Shown here in pieces: positions 44,868 to 55,683 of a stretch of DNA of 64,000 nucleotides. The translations under genes were made by a program, and so were the position numbers. The stretch is from assembly GCA_024509875.1 (NCBI GenBank), contig JAMPIV010000305.1, positions 248,001 to 312,000 of the forward strand, in the 5' to 3' direction. Source of the DNA: Oreohelix idahoensis (taxonomy: Eukaryota; Mollusca; Gastropoda; Stylommatophora; Oreohelicidae). Below the pieces are notes generated by a model. That model saw only the letters and a list, made by a program, of their open reading frames with translations. It did not search any database and was not told where the DNA came from. Each line of letters opens with the position of its first letter. Position 1 is the first letter of the stretch.

Positions 44868-45150
44868 AGAAACTCACCAGACCTTCACTTTCCTGACACA
44901 CCCTCACCAATCCATAAATATATAATTTTTTTCTTTTTATATACTGTTTAACCATTCTATGTAGTTCTCTAGGTTTGTCTGTTATCAACACTTGTTCTAT
45001 AGTTCTAGATGAATTGCATGCCTGTAAATAATCTTAGACGTGTTTTCTGTTGTTAAAACTTATTATATTTTAGTAGGAAATGCTCTTTTTTATTTTCTTG
45101 TAGACATTCTGCACAGTAAGGTCTTTCTATTCAAAATGTGCCCGTTACCA
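44868..45150 (-). mobile_element. RNase H-type LINE 3' fragment
   Basis: Diverged copy of 8010-8200: TATGTAGTTCTCTAGGTTTG, GCACAGTAAGG and the block between. Several indels; no open frame. Confidence 0.65.
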
Positions 45151-45950
45151 TTTACCCGTTCTTATTTAGCATAGTGAGTAATGCTGTATCTGAGATGATG
45201 ATCTCTTTTGTCTCGTCAGTTAGGCCTAAGGCAAAATCAGGAAACATAATGCAGCTTTATCTCTTTGATGCTATTGTGAGAATCACAGCACAATTATTTA
45301 TATATCTATATATATGTGTGAAGGTTCCAATGGAGATCGCAGCGTTGACCTGGATCTAAAGTTTTTTTTAAAATTGTACATAATAGGAGTATTGGAAATA
45401 TTTAATTGTTTGTTTGCTTATTTTGTGTGTGGCGGTGTTTTGCTTATAGTTTGTTTGTTTTTAAAATTGTAATCTTTCAAAGTGGCAACACTGCATCTGA
45501 CCGGTTGAGCGTTCCGAGCGTTGATTACTGAAAGTAGTCACTGGGAAGCTAATAATATAATATGGTTTTAACAGTTGTGTTTACATGTATTTAGCTAAAC
45601 AAATAGCTGTCGTAGTTTTCTGATAAAGAAGGACTGCACTTAATCTGATTTGACATGATGTCTGTATAATTTATTAAGGTGAGGTAATGAAAGTGCCTAT
45701 AGTCGATAGCGTTCCTGAACATTAGGCTAGGCTAGGCCTATATTCGATCAGTCAGTTTAATTCAGCGGATGTTGGATTTCTAAACTTTCATGCGTGCTTG
45801 TTTACCCTCAGAACATGTGTTGTATACAATGTCTCTTCACTGTTACCTCTGATCGGTTAAAAAAAAAAAATCTGCCTCGCATCGAAAGTTTATGACGTCA
45901 ATCTCTGACTATATCGCAACTTCGTATTCTATATGCTATGCATGAGGTAA
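45151..45950. other. intergenic, no gene recognised
   Basis: AT-rich; a short GAGCGTTCCGAGCGTTG repeat near 45507 and two AGGCCTA motifs near 45735. No supported gene. Confidence 0.5.
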
Positions 45951-46140
45951 TCTTTAGGCCTACCATTAATGCCGTCGAGTATTAGCCTATAATATGTGTA
46001 TTTTCGTACCATTCAGAGTGAGGGTTGGGGTTCGGTTTAGGGTTAAGGTTAATCCTAACCCTAACTCAATAGGCCTACACATATTATTCATACTCGACGG
46101 CACTAGGCCTAAAGGTAGGCTAAAGATTACCATTTAGGCC
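45951..46140. repeat. diverged inverted repeat
   Basis: Left arm from about 45948 (TAATCTTTAGGCCTACC, GCCGTCGAGTAT, ATATGTGTA) and right arm to about 46138 with the complementary blocks in reverse order. The spacer has GGGTTA/CCTAACCC-like stretches that also pair. Confidence 0.75.
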
Positions 46141-46180
46141 TATAACATATAAGGAAGGGAAACCTGAGGCCTGTAAACAG

Positions 46181-46389
46181 TAAATAAATATTAGACAAAC
46201 ATAAAGGTATGTTTTCAGGCACTCGTAAGAAATAAAGAAGTATAGGCGGTGTTGTCGTACGGAAGGTCCGGGGTTCAAATCCTGGGTAAGCCACTCACGT
46301 CTGTTGTTTTTCTGTTGTCTAGTGTTCTACTTCTTTATTTCTTACGAGTGCCTGAAAACATACCTTTATGTTTGTCTAATATTTATTTA
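46181..46389. repeat. 62-bp-arm hairpin with tRNA-like loop
   Basis: 46181-46242 and 46328-46389 are perfect reverse complements as far as I read them. The 85-bp loop contains CCGGG-GTTCAAAT-CCTGG, a T-arm with a pairing stem (one G-T) and a B-box match. No recognisable tRNA 5' half is present. Confidence 0.85.
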
Positions 46390-47165
46390 AAGATTACCAT
46401 ACAGGAACCTCAAGATTTCTTTCTACAGAATAAAGATGGAACTTGAGTCACAAGTGTGCGTTGAAAGGATGAACAGTGGGCTGCGTGTTTGATACAGCAT
46501 GAACAAAGAATTCAGAAACACTGTAATAACTGATCACTAGGAAGAAGAGTAGGCCGTCTGGCCAATAATGTCTTAACTCTTTGACTCCATAATTATTTTC
46601 CACCCTATGCCATAATTATTTTTTGAAGAATTCTAAACGGTGAAGTGTACTGTCTTTTAGTGTAAATGTTATGGACATTTTTTGTGTGAACATGTACTTA
46701 TTAGGCCTACACCAATACCTCGACTTTCGTCGCTTCGACTTTCGTCGCTTCGCTCTTTCGTCGGTTTTCAATTCTAACCACGTTTCCAAATTTCGTCGCT
46801 CGCTTCGCTCTTTCGTCGCATTTGGTCACAACTGCGCGTCATCTTGATTCTTTCGTCGTTCAATCTTTGAACAGAAATCGTTCGGTGTGCACTGTTTTTT
46901 TTTAAGTTGTCCGCATTGAATCTCTTATGTTTGTCATTAAACATATTAATACTACTTATTTTTGTGATTAAAATAACAAAACTATTCATACTATATTATT
47001 TTTGTGATTATACTGTAAACAGTTCATAGTTATTTTAGTGATAACAGTCTAATGACAGTGTTCATATCGTGATTATACGACACGTGTACAGTTTTCATAC
47101 TGTACTTTTTTGTGTGATTAGGCCTTATACATTACTACTTATTTTTCTGCTTTAATATATTCATA

Positions 47166-47729
47166 ATGGGTCCTAAGTGTAGTGACAAAGTTAAAAGAAC
47201 CCATAAGGTTCTCAATTTGCAAGAAAAGCTTAAGCTAATCAAGCTTAATGAACAAGGCATCTTAAATGCTGAAATAGGCCGCAGGCTAGGTGTACCAAGC
47301 ACTACAGTTAGCACAATTGTAAAGATCAGAGCTAAAGTGTTAGAGGAAATTAAAAACGCTACGCCAGTGCATACCAAACTTATTAGAAAGCGGCACAATT
47401 TAATTGGTGAGATGGAGAAAGTGTTAAATGTGTGGATTGAAGACCAAGTCAGCTACAACATTCCTCTAAGCCAAGATCTTATCCAGGCTAAAGCACAAAC
47501 TTTATTTAATGCAATGAAGGCTGAACAAGGAGAGACATCAGCTGAAGAGACATTTGGAGCTAGCAGGGGCTGGTTTGAGAAATTTAAGAAAAGGTCAGAT
47601 TTTCATAATATAGCAGTGAAGGGAGAATCAGCTAGCGCAGATACCGTAGCTGCAGGAGCTTTTCAAGTGAAGCTTGAAACAATTATAGAAGTTGGCTACA
47701 CAAAGCAGCAGATCTTCAACGTAGAATAA
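47166..47729 (+). pseudogene. Tigger transposase N-terminal DNA-binding part
   Basis: 187 codons. The start, MGPKCSDKVKRTHKVLNLQEKL, and the EIGRRLGVPSTTVSTI helix-turn-helix match the psq-type DNA-binding domain. A second CENP-B-type domain follows (VLNVWIEDQ, ASRGWFEKFKKR). It ends at QQIFNVE, one residue into where Tigger proteins read IFNVDET, the first catalytic Asp. So the whole DDE domain has been deleted and only DNA binding could remain. It could act as a competitor of a full-length transposase; this is inference. Confidence 0.88.
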
Positions 47730-47833
47730 ATTTCGACAGAAGTTCAAAAGTAAATAGTGGGCTAGAACACCAAATAGCCTGTTACAGAGAACTTCTTAGG
47801 GAAAAGAAGAAGACATCAATGAGGTAAACGTCT

Positions 47834-48043
47834 TTGCTCTCCTTTTTCAAGACGCAACCGCCACAACCAACTTCAGTCACCCCTCCCTCTAACCCTTCAG
47901 ATTCCGAGCCATCAACATCAGCCCCAGTTAGATCTCCTTCAAAGTGCCCTTCTCCTAAAAGAATTAGATTGAAATCCTCCAGTTCTGAAGATGAGCCACC
48001 TCAATTTTCTCCATCTGGTTTTCTAAGTCTAGAATCCCCCTAA
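47834..48043 (+). pseudogene. Tigger transposase C-terminal tail remnant
   Basis: A Pro/Ser-rich frame of about 69 codons starting SFFKTQPP and ending SLESP, resembling the acidic Ser/Pro tail of Tigger proteins. Separated from the N-terminal part by about 100 bases with stops, across the deletion. Confidence 0.5.
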
Positions 48044-48349
48044 ATTACCAACATTCAAAACTGTACATACTGTATATATTCATCGTCTACTTTCTCAAGA
48101 ATGATTTTAAGGTAAGATGCTATTTACGTATTTTTTATTTATTACTATATTTTCTTTACTCTTATGTTTATTTCTGTTTATCTAGGTGTTGCACGCATTC
48201 GCAAGTGTTATATAGTTAGTTATTTTCGTTTTTTGGCGGCCCTAATGCATTTGTAAGCTAAATAAAGGCTATGCTTCGACTTTCGTCGATTTTCGACTTT
48301 CGTCATAGCTCTGGTCCCTAACCTGTCGAAAGAGCGAGGTATTGGTGTA

Positions 48350-48730
48350 TATACCAAACTGTAGGGAAATGGACAGAGAATTGTAATATATAATGTCTTT
48401 GGTAGTATTAACACAAGTATGTTCGGTATACTTAAAACATTTTGCATGTAAAATTGAAAAACACTAAAAAGTTATCTGTAGAATACGATCTTACCAAAGA
48501 CAAATTACTGTTGTAGACAATAAAACTTTCTTTTTAGTCTTCAAACATCAAGTTAATCCATATACAAAGTAAAAAAAAACATTGCTTATGGCTAAAATTA
48601 GTACATTAAGTGTTATTCACACCAGTTTTTACTGTGGTCCCTTGTAAGAAAAAATAAATTATGCAATCGTGCATTACCTAATTTTCAAACAAATAAAGAA
48701 GAATAACGTCATATAAAAACTTTTTTACAC
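48350..48730. other. piggyBac-like interior, no gene
   Basis: AT-rich sequence between the Tigger element and the LINE; nothing recognised. Confidence 0.5.
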
Positions 48731-50995
48731 TTGTTTAATGCGACCTTCAAGAAAGTGCTCAGTAGCCCTCAGCATGGTGAAACTATTACAGAGAACTGGG
48801 AGCATCTACGGAACACCATTCAAAGTACTGCACTTGCCACCTTTGGTAAGAAAACAGCAAAGTCAAATGACTGGTTTGACGCTTCATCAGATGTGATGGC
48901 ACCTGTTATTGAAGCTAAGCGCAGTGCTATGAATGAATACAAACGTTCACCGAGTGCCAGAACCCTACAGATCCTGAGGGCTACGAGAAGCAAAGTTCAA
49001 CAAACTGCTCGACGCTGTGCAAATGACTATTGGCTCCAGCTCAGTGAGAGCATCCAGATCGCAGCGCAAACAGGCAACATTAGACAAATGTATGACGGTA
49101 TAAAGAAAGCACTTGGCCCCCATAAAAGTAAGACGGCACCGCTAAAAACCATCAGCGGAGAGAAGCTAACCGATAAGGGTAAGCAGATGGAGAGGTGGGT
49201 CGAGCACTACTCTGAGCTTTACGCTAGAGACAATACCGTTACGCCTGCAGCCCTTGATGCTGTCAATAGTCTGCCAACTATGGAGGAGCTGGATGCCGAA
49301 CCAACATTAGAGGAACTCAGTAAGGCCATTGATAGCTTGGCCTCTGGCAAAGCACCAGGCAGTGATGGGATTCCTCCTGATTTAATCAAATGCTGTAAGA
49401 GCACGCTATTACATCCCCTGCATAGGATGCTGTGCCAGTGCTGGGAAGAGACAACTATTCCTCAAGACATGCGAGATGCCAAGATTGTAACACTATAAAA
49501 ATAAAGGAGACAGAAGTGATTGCAATAACTACAGAAGCATCTCTCTTCTTAGTATTGTTGGTAAGGTTTTTGCCAAAGTCATCTTAATGTGACTACACAA
49601 GTTAGCTGAGCGCATATATCCAGAGGCACAGTGTGGATTCCGAGCTGGCAGATCAACAACAGACATGATCTTCTCTCTCCGCCAGCTTCAGGAAAAATCA
49701 AGAGAGCAGAAAAGACCATTATATATCGCCTTTATAGACCTCACAAAAGCATTCGACCTGGTTAGTAGGGATGGACTCTTTAAAATCCTCCTGAAAATAG
49801 GCTGCCCTTCTAAAATGCTGGAAATGATAAAGTCATTCCATGACGACATGAAGGGAACAGTCCAGTATGCTGGAAGCACGTCACAGCCCTTTGATATACG
49901 AAGTGGCGTTAAACAAGGCTGTGTTCTGGCTCCGACCCTCTTCGGAATCTTCTTTGCCTTACTCTTGAAACATGCATTCAGAGATGCAACTGAAGGAATA
50001 TGCCTTCACACTAGGTCAGATGGCCGTCTGTTTAATCTTTCAAGGCTGAAGGCAAAAACAAAAATCAGAAGGGTCACTATAAGAGACTTGTTGTTCGCTG
50101 ATGATGCCAACAGGAGCTTCAGAGCTTGATGAATCGCTTCACTAAAGCATGCAAGGACTTTGGCCTCACAATAAGTCTAAAGAAAACGAATGTGCTGAGT
50201 CAGGATGTGGGTGCTGCACCAGTTATCACTATCGATAACTATGAATTGGCAGTGGTGCACCACTTCACATACCTAGGGTCTACCATCAATGACAAACTCT
50301 CACTGGATACAGAAATCGACAGCCGCATTGGCAAAGCTGCAGCTACCTTTGCCCGCCTCACATCGCATGTTTGGGGAAACTCTAAACTCACAATGAAGAC
50401 CAAAGCTGCGGTATATAATGCCTGCGTCACCAGCACACTCCTATATGGCAGCGAGACCTGGACGACCTATGCTAAGCAAGAAAGAAGGCTCAATACCTTC
50501 CATTTGCGGTGTCTACTCCGCATCCTCGGCATCTCGTGGAAAGATAAAGTGACAAATGTCGAGGTGTTGTCACGTGCTGGCCTTCAAAGTATGTATACGC
50601 TGCTTAGACAGCGCAGACTTTGCTGGCTTGGCCATGTTCGCCGCATGGAAGATGGTCGCATCCCAAAAGATATCTTCTACGGACAATTAGCAGATGGCAA
50701 GAGAACAGTTGGGCGACCACAGCTGAGGTTCAAAGATGTGTGCAAGAGAGATATGAGGGCACTGGACATGGATCCAGCAACATGGGAGGATGAAGCTGCC
50801 GATCGCACTAAGTGGCGATGCTATTTACGGCACCACCTCAGATTGGGCGAAGAGAGGTTCACACAAGAAGCAGAGGTGAGGAGAAAACGTCGAAAGGAGC
50901 ACCAGGAAAATAAGCAGCTGAGGGCTGCCACCTCAGGGGCGCATTCCCATAGTCAGTTATGACTGAAGGGGCTATTATTATTAATGTTTTAATAG
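48731..50995 (+). pseudogene. non-LTR retrotransposon (LINE), 5'-truncated, family L2x
   Basis: Frame 1 (48731-49498) covers the region before the RT and GKAPGSDGIPPDLI. A one-base change near 49496 and a stop near 49590 interrupt; frame 2 (49665-50129) has CGFRAGRSTTDMIF, FIDLTKAFD, GVKQGCVLAPTLF and FADDA; a short deletion follows FADDA, and frame 3 (50126-50962) carries YLGSTI, YGSETW, LCWLGHVRRM and a charged C-terminus, ending just before GTCAGTTATGACTGAAGGGG and a TTATTATTAA tail. The endonuclease is absent. Clade not assigned. Dead by several frame breaks. Confidence 0.9.
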
Positions 50996-51460
50996 TATCC
51001 CTAGCTTCATCTTCTACCTAGAACTAGTGATTAGATGTTACGGTAGGTCCAGTTTTGTTGCTTTTTGATCGGCCAGAATATGACTACGCCTACTCATCAA
51101 CTAAATCTAATGCGTCTAGCTTGTCTGCACCGATTCCATATTTTGACAACAAACTGTGACTACCAAACAATCATCATCAATGTCAGCAATGTTTCAAAGT
51201 AGTTTGACACAATTATTTGCTTAGGAGACTTAGAAAATGTAAATATAAAGCGTGACATATTTCTCTAGCAATAACAACGAAAAAATGCAAATACGCGAAT
51301 CGTCACACAAATTGTGATAATATCATCAAAACACACACATGTGCTGCTTAACTATAGGCAAATTAGTTGTTTAAATAGTAGCAGAAGTCATTCTACAAGT
51401 CTTAAAATATAAACTGCATTAAACGGATGATTTTTGGGGTTTATTTGTAATAAACTAAAA

Positions 51461-51519
51461 CAACGCTCTGAGCGTTGCACTGGCATGGCGCGTTGAATTT
51501 TGCAACGCTCAGAGCGTTG
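51461..51519. repeat. subterminal hairpin of the piggyBac-like element
   Basis: CAACGCTCTGAGCGTTGCA at 51461-51479 and its perfect reverse complement at 51501-51519; each arm is itself nearly palindromic. Confidence 0.85.
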
Positions 51520-51539
51520 GTCTGGAGTCAAAGAGTTAA

Positions 51540-52427
51540 CAAGAATTCAGAAATGCAGTAATAAGGGGTAAGGGTTAGGTTTAGGAATTCTAACCTTAAC
51601 AATGTATCCGACTTATAATGATGACAGCGAAGAACATGCCCCGCTGTTCTTTCATAGGTGATAGGCCCTACTCACTTTATTTTATATATTTTCTGATGTT
51701 TCTCACTTTCTTTTCTTTCCCTGAGTAAGGTCTTATGGCTGCAATGTAGGCAGTATTTGTCTTGTGTCCAATTAAGATGCGTTACCTTTTCCTTGTTTGT
51801 TATTTAAAAAACCACCCTACTTTCTTTGGTAGCAATTTACAGTGATCTGTTGGAAATAATATTTCCAATATTGGATGTAAATTGCAACATCAGAATCAAG
51901 GAGGAAACGAAGGCAGAGGTTTTGCAGTAACCTTTGACCTAAAGTACCTTGAAACATGGAACTGTGGCTCAGTAATGTATATTTTACTGTTCTGATTTAT
52001 CATGTACTCTTTGCTTATTAATAAAAAGAAATCGCTTTGATTTTCATCTTTAGGTGCTAACATAAATAAAAGTGTTTCGATTGTGCAAGTAGGCTATAAT
52101 TTATTTTGCATGATAATTATTACGTCTTCTCTTAGAATTTGCGTGGTATGTCCGCTGCTGACCAAAAGGGCAATCATTAAACTAGTTCAGATTTTAAAAA
52201 TCACATATGCAAAGGCACATTGCGGGTTTAGGAGCTAGAATATGGCATTCCAAGCAAATGCTCTGTTTTCGATTCCTGGCAGAGGTTATAAACAAAAGTA
52301 ATTTAAAAATCACTTGTTTAAGTATGCTTTTGTAAGTTATAGTTTCTTTATGTCAGTGTGCAATGACCGCTTGCTTGTGGAAGATGGAAGGAAATGGAAA
52401 TGAAAAAAACTGAATATAGGAGCAATA
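51540..52427. other. intergenic, no gene recognised
   Basis: AT-rich. Its first bases (AAGAATTCAGAAATGCAGTAATAA) resemble 46507-46530 on the other side of the piggyBac-like shell. Confidence 0.45.
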
Positions 52428-52840
52428 GTGCTATTCTCCCTAAAGAAAACTCTTCGAATCTTTAGGCCGAATATTATAACTATCCAAGAATTACTTACTC
52501 GGAGTAACCAAGATGACATGCACACCATCATTGCTGGCAGACGCTTGAGTTGGGTTGGCCACGTCCTCAGAAGAGACCCCGATGCCATCACAAAAACAGC
52601 TATGCTATGGACCCCTGAAGGAAAGTGAAAGAGATGCCGACCAAAAACAACTTGGCGGAGAACTGTGGAGACCGAGATGCAAAGATTGAACCAGAGCTGG
52701 AGCACTATACAAAGGATGGCCGCCGACCGAACAAAGTGGAAGCAGTTTGTTGCTGCCGTACTGATGGCCACATGGTTATAACTGCTTTGACAGTTGGTGG
52801 CTAAGGATCAAAGAAACAAAAGAAGAAAGTGCTATTCTCA
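52428..52840 (+). pseudogene. LINE 3' end, RTE-like C-terminus
   Basis: Reads TIQELLTRSN, RRLSWVGHVLRRDPD, WTPEGK, then after one stop RCRPKTTWRRTVETE and AADRTKWKQFVAA. This is the C-terminal signature of RTE-like LINEs. Its 3' end (GGCCACAT...ACTGCTTTGAC...TGGCTAAGGAT, then AAAGAA repeats) is shared with the short retroposons at 3290, 16578 and 41221. Only about 130 codons remain. Confidence 0.82.
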
Positions 52841-53094
52841 GGACTTAAATAGAAATCATATACCATAATTCTTTGCCATCAATTACTGACTGGTTACTTG
52901 CTAGGCTTTATATAAAGAAGAATCATAACTAACACGACCACGTTTTATTTTTTGCATCTCCTCCTGCCTGTGTCATCCCCAGTAAGGGATGCAGTTTCAT
53001 GTATGAGATCTGCTGTCTTGCCTTGTGTTAGACCGTCATCACATGGGAGTTCACTAGTAATCTCTATTCTCTTTCTGTAAATAATATGCTAATA

Positions 53095-53465
53095 ATAATC
53101 TTCCATTTTCTGCGAGGAGTCTTCCTAATCTCTATCCATCTTTCTGTGAGGTGTCTTGCGAATCTCTATCCATCTTTCTGTGAAGAGTCTTGCCATTAAT
53201 CTCTACCCATCTTTCTGTGAGGTGTCTTGCCATTAATCTCTACCCATCTTTCTCTGAGGTGTCTTGCTAATAATCTCTACCCATCTTTCTGTGAGGTGTC
53301 TTGCTAATCTCTATTCATCTGTGAGGTGTCTTGCTTATAATCTCTACCCATCTTTCTGGAGGTGTCTTGCTTATAATCTCTACCCTTCTTTCTGCGAGGT
53401 GTCTTGCTAAAAATCTATCCATCTCGGTGTCTTGCTAATAATCTCTATTAATCTTTCTGTGAGCC
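53095..53465 (+). repeat. minisatellite, unit about 40 bp
   Basis: Nine or so imperfect copies built from ATCTCTACCCATCTTTCTG and TGAGGTGTCTTGC, with small indels between units. Non-coding. Confidence 0.88.
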
Positions 53466-53684
53466 GCCGTTTTTGTTCTGAATAAGGTCTTTTGCTGTTA
53501 AAGGCTTTGGATGATAGCTGATTGTCATACATTATAACAATGTGCCGAGACTATTTTATTTTCTGTATCTGTATAGTTGAAATGTGGTTTTAATAGTAGG
53601 TTTTAATTTCTTTTGAAAAAAATGGTGGAGGGTGGGTAAGGCACCTTAACTGTGATGTTGTGTTCTGCCTCCATTGTGTTTTAG

Positions 53685-53840
53685 GATCATATCTTACCTT
53701 GAGGCACCACCTCAGATTTAGTGAAATGAAGCTCTTACAACAAGTAGAAGAGAAAAAGAACACACTGAAAGGAACATCAGGCAAAACACAGCTGAGAACT
53801 ATCACCATAAAGGCGCATCATCCTCATAGTCATTTATGAC
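53685..53840 (+). pseudogene. LINE L2x 3' end fragment
   Basis: Reads YLRHHLRF-like and AHHPHSHL, matching YLRHHLRL and AHSHSQL at the end of the LINE at 48731-50995, including the GTCATTTATGACTTAATG that follows. Shows the end of that LINE to be near 50995. Confidence 0.78.
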
Positions 53841-55110
53841 TTAATGAGTCTACTAATATCTAGCATTGATAGCTAATAGTTGTTTTGGATATGAGACATA
53901 AAAGCCGGAGTGAAATGTCTAAAAATTCAGGAAATAAATTATTTGATCAAGGCAAACAAAGAAAAAACTCTATGGAGATATCAACAGTCTGAAGGTGACC
54001 ACTGCTGTTTTTGAACAAATTCAAATTGACGTCTGGGACCCAAGATGCAACAAACGTGAGGATGCAGTAAGCGAAACATAGTTTGACTGCCTGCATCAGG
54101 GTCAGCGAGCCAGAGCTGACCAAGACCCTACTCCACCTCCAAGTGGTGGTCCTTGAAACAGGCTGCATCACTGCAGTCTGGCTGACGGAGTAGGGATTGA
54201 AGTAGGAAGGCAAAGCCGGTCCCAAAAATGCCATGCAGAAGTCGGATGTGTCGGCCGAAAGGTGCAAATATCGCAGTTTCACTGTAAGCGGACACAACGC
54301 AACCAATGTCCTTTTCAGGGAGAACGAGGAAGAAGAAGAAATTGACGCTTGAAGGTAAAAGAAGGAATTAGATAACCATTTCGTGGTGCTTTTGCTCTTT
54401 TTTTCCCCTTATTCTTTTAACTTTTGCAGTCCTTTAAAATATGTGATTTGTTTTGTCACAGAATTTCCCCTTTCAACCCATTTTCTATGCATGCGATTGT
54501 GTTTGAGCCCTTTATAGAGACCATGGGTGTCTCTGATGAGACAAGGAGAGAATAGGACTACTGTACTCTCATGCGAGTCTTACAAGGTGGCTAATATGAG
54601 GTTGTGCACGAGAATGGCAACCTGATCACGTAAAGCAAATTGCTATAGAAACCACTAACCACTGCTGCAAGAGCATGTGAATTCTTTGTGCAGGTTTCCT
54701 GCAAGGGAGCCAGCTCCAGTGGTGGCTTCATAGGGAATGAAAAGAAAACTGCTGAATATGACGAATTGTTTGTGACAGTAATATGACACTGCACCTAAGA
54801 GACCACTTTAAACATGAGAATTTCCATTTTTACTAATTATGATTATACAACTTTCTTTTCAGATCAGCCAGTTTGGACATAGTCAGAGGGCTGTCTGCAT
54901 CGGTTGTTACCCTTTCTTATTTAATGTATGCTTAGGAGTTGTTTAACTAGGACCTGTGAGCGTGTTGTTCTTTCACAGCCGGTGCCAAGTTGAAGAATCA
55001 CATTATCTACATCAGGGGTTGGCAGCTAGTTGACCTTGATCTACCAGTAGATCCCAGCTGTAAACAATTGCTATATCACCCTCAAAGGTTAAATGCCCCT
55101 AGGATTCACG
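53841..55110. other. intergenic, no supported gene
   Basis: A 119-codon minus-strand ORF at 53947-54306 has no recognisable motif. CAGGGGTTGGCAGC at 55013 resembles a hAT terminal repeat, but no partner end was found. Confidence 0.45.
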
Positions 55111-55114
55111 GAAA

Positions 55115-55141
55115 GGGGGGGGGGGGGGGGGGGGGGGGGGG
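55115..55141 (+). repeat. 27-base G homopolymer
   Basis: Twenty-seven consecutive Gs followed by an AAGAGAGAGA stretch. G-quadruplex formation is possible. The length may be imprecise in any assembly. Confidence 0.9.
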
Positions 55142-55523
55142 AAGAGAGAGAATGATGAATCCACAGGTGACTTATTGGAATCGACCAGACAAATTACACA
55201 GACTTTTGAGTTCTGACCAACGGCTGGAATTTCCATATGCCTGTGGTAGGAAATTGTCTACTCGGAGAGGCATGAAAATCTTTAGAATGAAAAAGGGGTG
55301 TAAGAGCTCATCGGTGGTTGATCTGTGCCAGTTAGCTCCCCTCCCACTCACAACAAAGACTAATTACAGTAGATGAACAATACTACCCTCAGAGACATCA
55401 TAACGATAATTAAATCTATGAAATCTCTAAACTAACCCGATTACAAATCATAACGCAATAAAATTAAGGTCACGGCAATTACCAAAGCACTATAAGAACA
55501 TAACTAACATCTGCATTAAATAA

Positions 55524-55683
55524 GGTTATAACATAGATTACTTGTGCAAGAACTTGATGTATCTATTATTAGTAACACGTATAGCATAGATTACTTGTGC
55601 AAGAACTTGATGTATCTATTAATAGTAACAGGTTATAACATAGATTACTTGTGCAAGAACTTGATGTATCTATTAATAGTAAC
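55524..55683 (+). repeat. tandem repeat, three units of 53-54 bp
   Basis: Each unit contains CATAGATTACTTGTGCAAGA and TTGATGTATCTATTA-TAGTA. The ORF that crosses it (55544-55759) is a by-product of the repeat. Confidence 0.9.

Larger units (their letters stand above)
46710..48347 (+). mobile_element. Tigger/pogo-type element lacking the DDE domain
   Basis: Terminal inverted repeats CACCAATACCTCG at 46710 and CGAGGTATTGGTG ending 48347, flanked by TA. Many TTCGTCG repeats lie just inside both ends. 1638 bp, against over 2 kb for full elements. Confidence 0.85.
46577..51535. mobile_element. piggyBac-like non-autonomous element with nested insertions
   Basis: Ends CTCTTTGACTCCA and TGGAGTCAAAGAG (13-bp inverted repeats) next to TTAA at 46573-46576 and 51536-51539. 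TTAA targets are characteristic of piggyBac. No piggyBac transposase is present. After removal of the Tigger element and the LINE only about 1 kb remains. Left subterminal repeats (CCATAATTATTTT twice) and a right subterminal hairpin (51461-51519) are visible. Confidence 0.65.

Noticed and set aside
46255..46300. functional tRNA gene
   Set aside because: Only a T-arm is formed; no D-arm, anticodon arm or complete acceptor stem could be drawn.
53947..54306. 119-codon minus-strand ORF
   Set aside because: No motif, no homologous copy in the window and no surrounding gene structure.
55013..55060. hAT-like terminal repeat CAGGGGTTGGCAGC
   Set aside because: No complementary end or 8-bp target duplication found nearby.
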